A program made the translations under genes and the position numbers. A stretch of DNA of 64,000 bases from NCBI RefSeq assembly GCF_001570965.1, contig NZ_BCSR01000001.1, positions 158,294 through 222,293 of the forward strand, written 5' to 3'. The notes under the pieces are model-generated. The model searched no databases. It was not told where the DNA came from and saw nothing but the letters and a program-made list of their open reading frames with translations. Each line of letters opens with the position of its first letter. Position 1 is the first letter of the stretch. The stretch comes from Janibacter corallicola NBRC 107790 (GTDB lineage Bacteria > Actinomycetota > Actinomycetes > Actinomycetales > Dermatophilaceae). Below, one piece after another: positions 63,147 to 64,000 of this stretch.

Positions 63147-64000
63147 TCAGCGACGGGTGTCCGGGCGGCGGTGCACGCGCGCCAGGACCTGCGGGTCGGC
63201 CCGGAAGGTGATGCCGTGGACGATCCCGTCCTCGATGGTGAAGTCGAAGAGCACCCGGGCCTCGCCGCGGTGGAACCACGCCGACCCGGGGCGGTCGTCG
63301 AGATCTTCGGCAGTGGGGCCGACGAGCACCGCGAGGGCCGCGCGGGCGCTGCCATTGAAGAACTCGGCCACCTCCCGGCGGCCGTCGATGCGCTCGGGGG
63401 TGCCCACGGCCACGGCCGCGGCGTCGGCGGTGATCCCGGCATCCGGCGCCAGCAACGACAGGAGGGTGTCGAAGTCGCCCTCGCGGGCCGCGGCCATGAA
63501 TGCGTCGACTATTGGCGCCCCCGGTGGCTGAGGTGCGACGGAGGAGCCTCGAAGCCCACGCACCTTGCCCCGTGCCCGCGAGGCGAGCTTGCGAGCGGCG
63601 ACCGGGCTCGTGTCGAGGATCGCGGCGATCGTGGCGAACTCGAAGCCGAAGCTGTCGTGGAGCACGAAGGCCACCCGCTCGCTCGGGGTGAGCCGGTCGA
63701 TGACCGCCTGGAGGGCGACCCCGACGGTGTCGGCGAGGATGACCTCCTCGGCGATATCGGGGGAGGACTCGGGGTGCTCGATCTCGCTGTGCGGCACCGG
63801 GGTCCGTGACTTGAGGCGGTCCAGGCACAGGCGCGTGGTGACGGTCGTCAGCCAGGCCGGGAGGGACTCGATGTCGGTGTCGGTGCCGTGCAGGCGGAGC
63901 CACGCCAGCTGCACGACGTCCTCCGCCTCTGCGTGGTCACCGAGGATGCGGGTCGCGAGCGCGACGAGCCGTGGCCGTTCGCGCTCGAAGTCCTCGATCC
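63147..64000 (-). CDS. ECF sigma factor with C-terminal SnoaL-like domain (ECF41 type), N-terminus cut by window edge
   Basis: The reading frame is open to the right edge, so the start and the first residues of region 2 are missing. Visible are IEDFERERPRLVALATRILGDHAEAEDVVQLAWLRLH (region 2), the region 4 HTH LTPSERVAFVLHDSFGFEFATIAAILDTSPVAARKLASRARGKVR, and an NTF2/SnoaL domain from about 165 residues before the end (IVDAFMAAAREGDFDTLLSLLAPDAGITADAAA). ECF41-type factors use this C-terminal domain in place of a separate anti-sigma factor. Regulon unknown; the downstream DUF1059 gene is a candidate. Confidence 0.9.
   Translation of the reverse strand, partial: IEDFERERPRLVALATRILGDHAEAEDVVQLAWLRLHGTDTDIESLPAWLTTVTTRLCLDRLKSRTPVPHSEIEHPESSPDIAEEVILADTVGVALQAVIDRLTPSERVAFVLHDSFGFEFATIAAILDTSPVAARKLASRARGKVRGLRGSSVAPQPPGAPIVDAFMAAAREGDFDTLLSLLAPDAGITADAAAVAVGTPERIDGRREVAEFFNGSARAALAVLVGPTAEDLDDRPGSAWFHRGEARVLFDFTIEDGIVHGITFRADPQVLARVHRRPDTRR

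Noticed and set aside
1..64000. CGAAGGGGG copies as an insertion-sequence or CRISPR repeat
   Set aside because: Copies are only about 9 nt, irregularly spaced, in both orientations and without spacers or a transposase.
1..64000. tRNA, rRNA, CRISPR arrays, transposase or integrase genes
   Set aside because: None could be recognised on either strand by reading; small RNAs cannot be excluded without a covariance search.

Overview
The window is about 64 kb of very high-G+C DNA with dense genes, many 4-nt start/stop overlaps, GTG and TTG starts, a WhiB regulator, DtxR/IdeR-like iron boxes, a DUF222/13E12-type HNH gene behind an SOS box, and a desferrioxamine-type siderophore operon. Together these point to an actinobacterium, most likely Micrococcales near Intrasporangiaceae (Janibacter-like). 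The genus is an inference.

Layout. 1-5 kb: housekeeping and accessory genes (M20 amidohydrolase cut by the edge, VOC, DinB, WYL regulator, SDR, APH-type kinase). 5.1-9.7 kb: a PNPOx-like/WhiB pair, then an iron-box-preceded siderophore uptake operon (lipoprotein, two FecCD permeases, ATPase). 9.7-15.9 kb: lipid kinase, YncE-like propeller, a frameshifted membrane protein gene, and a drug-type ABC exporter with a self-overlapping TetR operator. 16.0-27.4 kb: a complete aerobic nicotinate (vitamin B3) catabolic island with maleate isomerase, 2,5-dihydroxypyridine dioxygenase, 6-hydroxynicotinate monooxygenase, an MFS carrier, a three-subunit molybdenum hydroxylase, a CoxG-type protein, maleamate amidase, N-formylmaleamate deformylase and a MarR regulator. 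27.5-39.4 kb: mixed metabolism (ATL repair protein, cyclophilin, nitronate monooxygenase, luciferase-like monooxygenase with FMN reductase, MTHFR-like, AroQ, thiolase/enoyl-CoA hydratase). 39.4-48.4 kb: a five-gene desferrioxamine-like operon (decarboxylase, N-hydroxylase, fused acyltransferase-synthetase, penicillin-acylase-like Ntn hydrolase, second acyltransferase), divergent from an MFS transporter with iron boxes between. 48.4-64 kb: SDR, glutamate-synthase-like flavoprotein, SSS symporter with a 43-aa partner, methyltransferase, NAT, a DUF4185-like membrane fusion, lactate-oxidase family enzyme, HNH protein, stomatin-like protein, DUF1059 protein and an ECF sigma factor cut by the right edge.

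How the genes work together. The nic island encodes every step from nicotinate through 6-hydroxynicotinate, 2,5-dihydroxypyridine, N-formylmaleamate, maleamate and maleate to fumarate, plus uptake and regulation. The two iron loci encode making a hydroxamate siderophore and re-importing a ferric siderophore, probably under one iron repressor.

Beyond genes, a short sequence, CGAAGGGGG, is dispersed on both strands far more often than composition predicts, sometimes as facing pairs, and is nearly absent from the nic island. It is the most unusual non-gene signal seen here.
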